This document shows positions 5,915-6,400 of a DNA stretch of 6,400 nt, piece after piece. Source of the DNA: JALYRV01 sp035512575 (GTDB lineage: Bacteria > Acidobacteriota > Vicinamibacteria > Vicinamibacterales > SCN-69-37); assembly GCA_035512575.1 (NCBI GenBank), contig DATKDT010000168.1, forward strand, positions 1-6,400. The letters are read 5' to 3'. Within the stretch, counting starts at the first letter, position 1; each line of letters starts with the position of its first letter. The notes under the pieces were generated by a model, which made no database searches, had not been told where the DNA came from, and saw only the letters and a program-made list of their open reading frames with translations. The translations under genes were made by a program, and so were the position numbers.

Positions 5915-6400
5915 TAGAACTTCACCTCCGGGACCTGCGCGTCCGCGTCCGGAATCTGGAAAAACTCGCGGGTCCGGAAACCGAACAGGCCCGCGACGAT
6001 GTTGGATGGGAACTGCTGGATGCGGGTATTGAGGTCGCGCACCACCGCGTTGTAGTAGCGGCGCGCGTTCTGGATCGCGTCCTCCACCTGCGTCAGCGCG
6101 GTCTGCAGCTCGGAGAAGTTCCCGGTCGCGCGCAGCTGCGGATACGACTCGGCCAGCGCGAACAGGCCGCGCAGGGCCGACGTCAGCGCCCCCTCGGCCT
6201 GGCCGCGCTCGGCGGGGCCGGCGCCCTGCACCGAGACGGCACGCGACCGCGCATCGACCACGGCCTCGAGCGTCTGCCGCTCGTGCGCCGCATATCCCTT
6301 TACCGTCTCGACGACGTTGGGAATGAGATCGTGCCGCCGTTTGAGCTGCACGTCGATGTCGGCCCACGCGTTGTCGCCGCGAACCTTCAGCTGAACGAGT
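5914..6400 (-). CDS. lemA: LemA family protein, N-terminus outside the window
   Basis: The last 161 residues of a LemA-family protein; the gene runs past the right edge, so the N-terminal membrane anchor and start are not seen. The visible part opens with LVQLKVRGDNAWADIDVQLK, followed by RRHDLIPNVVETVKGYAAHE, the family hallmark. The helical core continues through SYPQLRATGNFSELQTALTQ and EDAIQNARRYYNAVVRDLNT, and the protein ends in QQFPSNIVAGLFGFRTREFF then VPEVKF, also typical. LemA proteins have a short N-terminal membrane helix and an exported alpha-helical bundle; the molecular role is not settled, though the name comes from a Listeria antigen-processing phenotype. A GTG at 6351 lies within the conserved core and is not the start, because the conserved AWADID segment lies upstream in frame. 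Its TAA overlaps the ATG of the downstream DUF2207 gene by one base, which marks a two-gene operon. Confidence 0.95.
   Translation of the reverse strand, partial: LVQLKVRGDNAWADIDVQLKRRHDLIPNVVETVKGYAAHERQTLEAVVDARSRAVSVQGAGPAERGQAEGALTSALRGLFALAESYPQLRATGNFSELQTALTQVEDAIQNARRYYNAVVRDLNTRIQQFPSNIVAGLFGFRTREFFQIPDADAQVPEVKF
5922..5929 (-). promoter_or_regulatory. Strong Shine-Dalgarno for the DUF2207 gene, inside the lemA 3' end
   Basis: Read on the minus strand this is GGAGGTGA, an almost ideal match to the 16S anti-Shine-Dalgarno, 7 bases before the ATG at 5914. It is made of the last lemA codons (Pro-Glu-Val-Lys). With the TAATG stop/start overlap it fixes the start of the DUF2207 gene and implies reinitiation or efficient independent loading. 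Confidence 0.8.

Noticed and set aside
5915..6367. N-terminal extension of the DUF2207 frame up to 6367
   Set aside because: This stretch overlaps lemA in another frame and lacks any sensible sequence; the ATG at 5914 has a strong ribosome-binding site followed by a signal peptide.

Overview
This is a gene-dense, GC-rich stretch of bacterial chromosome with no mobile element, RNA gene, CRISPR array or intergenic gap of more than about 25 bases. All six genes encode membrane or envelope proteins and fall in two blocks that converge near position 4200. The GC-rich code gives strong third-position G/C bias, which also produces long spurious reading frames on both strands. The protein types fit a free-living bacterium; an Acidobacteriota-like lineage (for example Vicinamibacteria) is a guess from composition and general protein character, and cannot be proved from the window.

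Plus-strand block (3-4199): a CstA-family pyruvate/peptide transporter (start may lie just upstream of the window), a DedA-family membrane protein, the short membrane alpha subunit of the proton-translocating NAD(P) transhydrogenase (PntA2/PntAB), and its beta subunit PntB. Gaps are 22 bp, 18 bp and then an ATGA overlap, so the four genes look like one transcription unit. The expected NAD(H)-binding subunit PntAA is absent, although the transhydrogenase needs it to work. A perfect 8-bp inverted repeat covers the dedA stop and abuts the pntA2 ribosome-binding site.

Minus-strand block (6400 down to 4202): the 3' part of lemA, then a DUF2207 membrane protein, joined as TAATG with a near-perfect Shine-Dalgarno sequence inside the end of lemA. 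LemA/DUF2207 pairs recur in bacteria, but their biochemical role is unsettled.

The blocks meet tail to tail with two bases between the stop codons, and both TAG stops lie in one palindrome, TAGATCTA. Functionally the plus block ties carbon uptake, a proton-motive-force-linked lipid transporter family and NADPH supply to the inner membrane; the minus block is an envelope module. I do not see a clearly new system. The points most worth checking are the missing PntAA, the Gln in place of the usual His/Asn in the PntB proton path, and the hairpin between dedA and pntA2.
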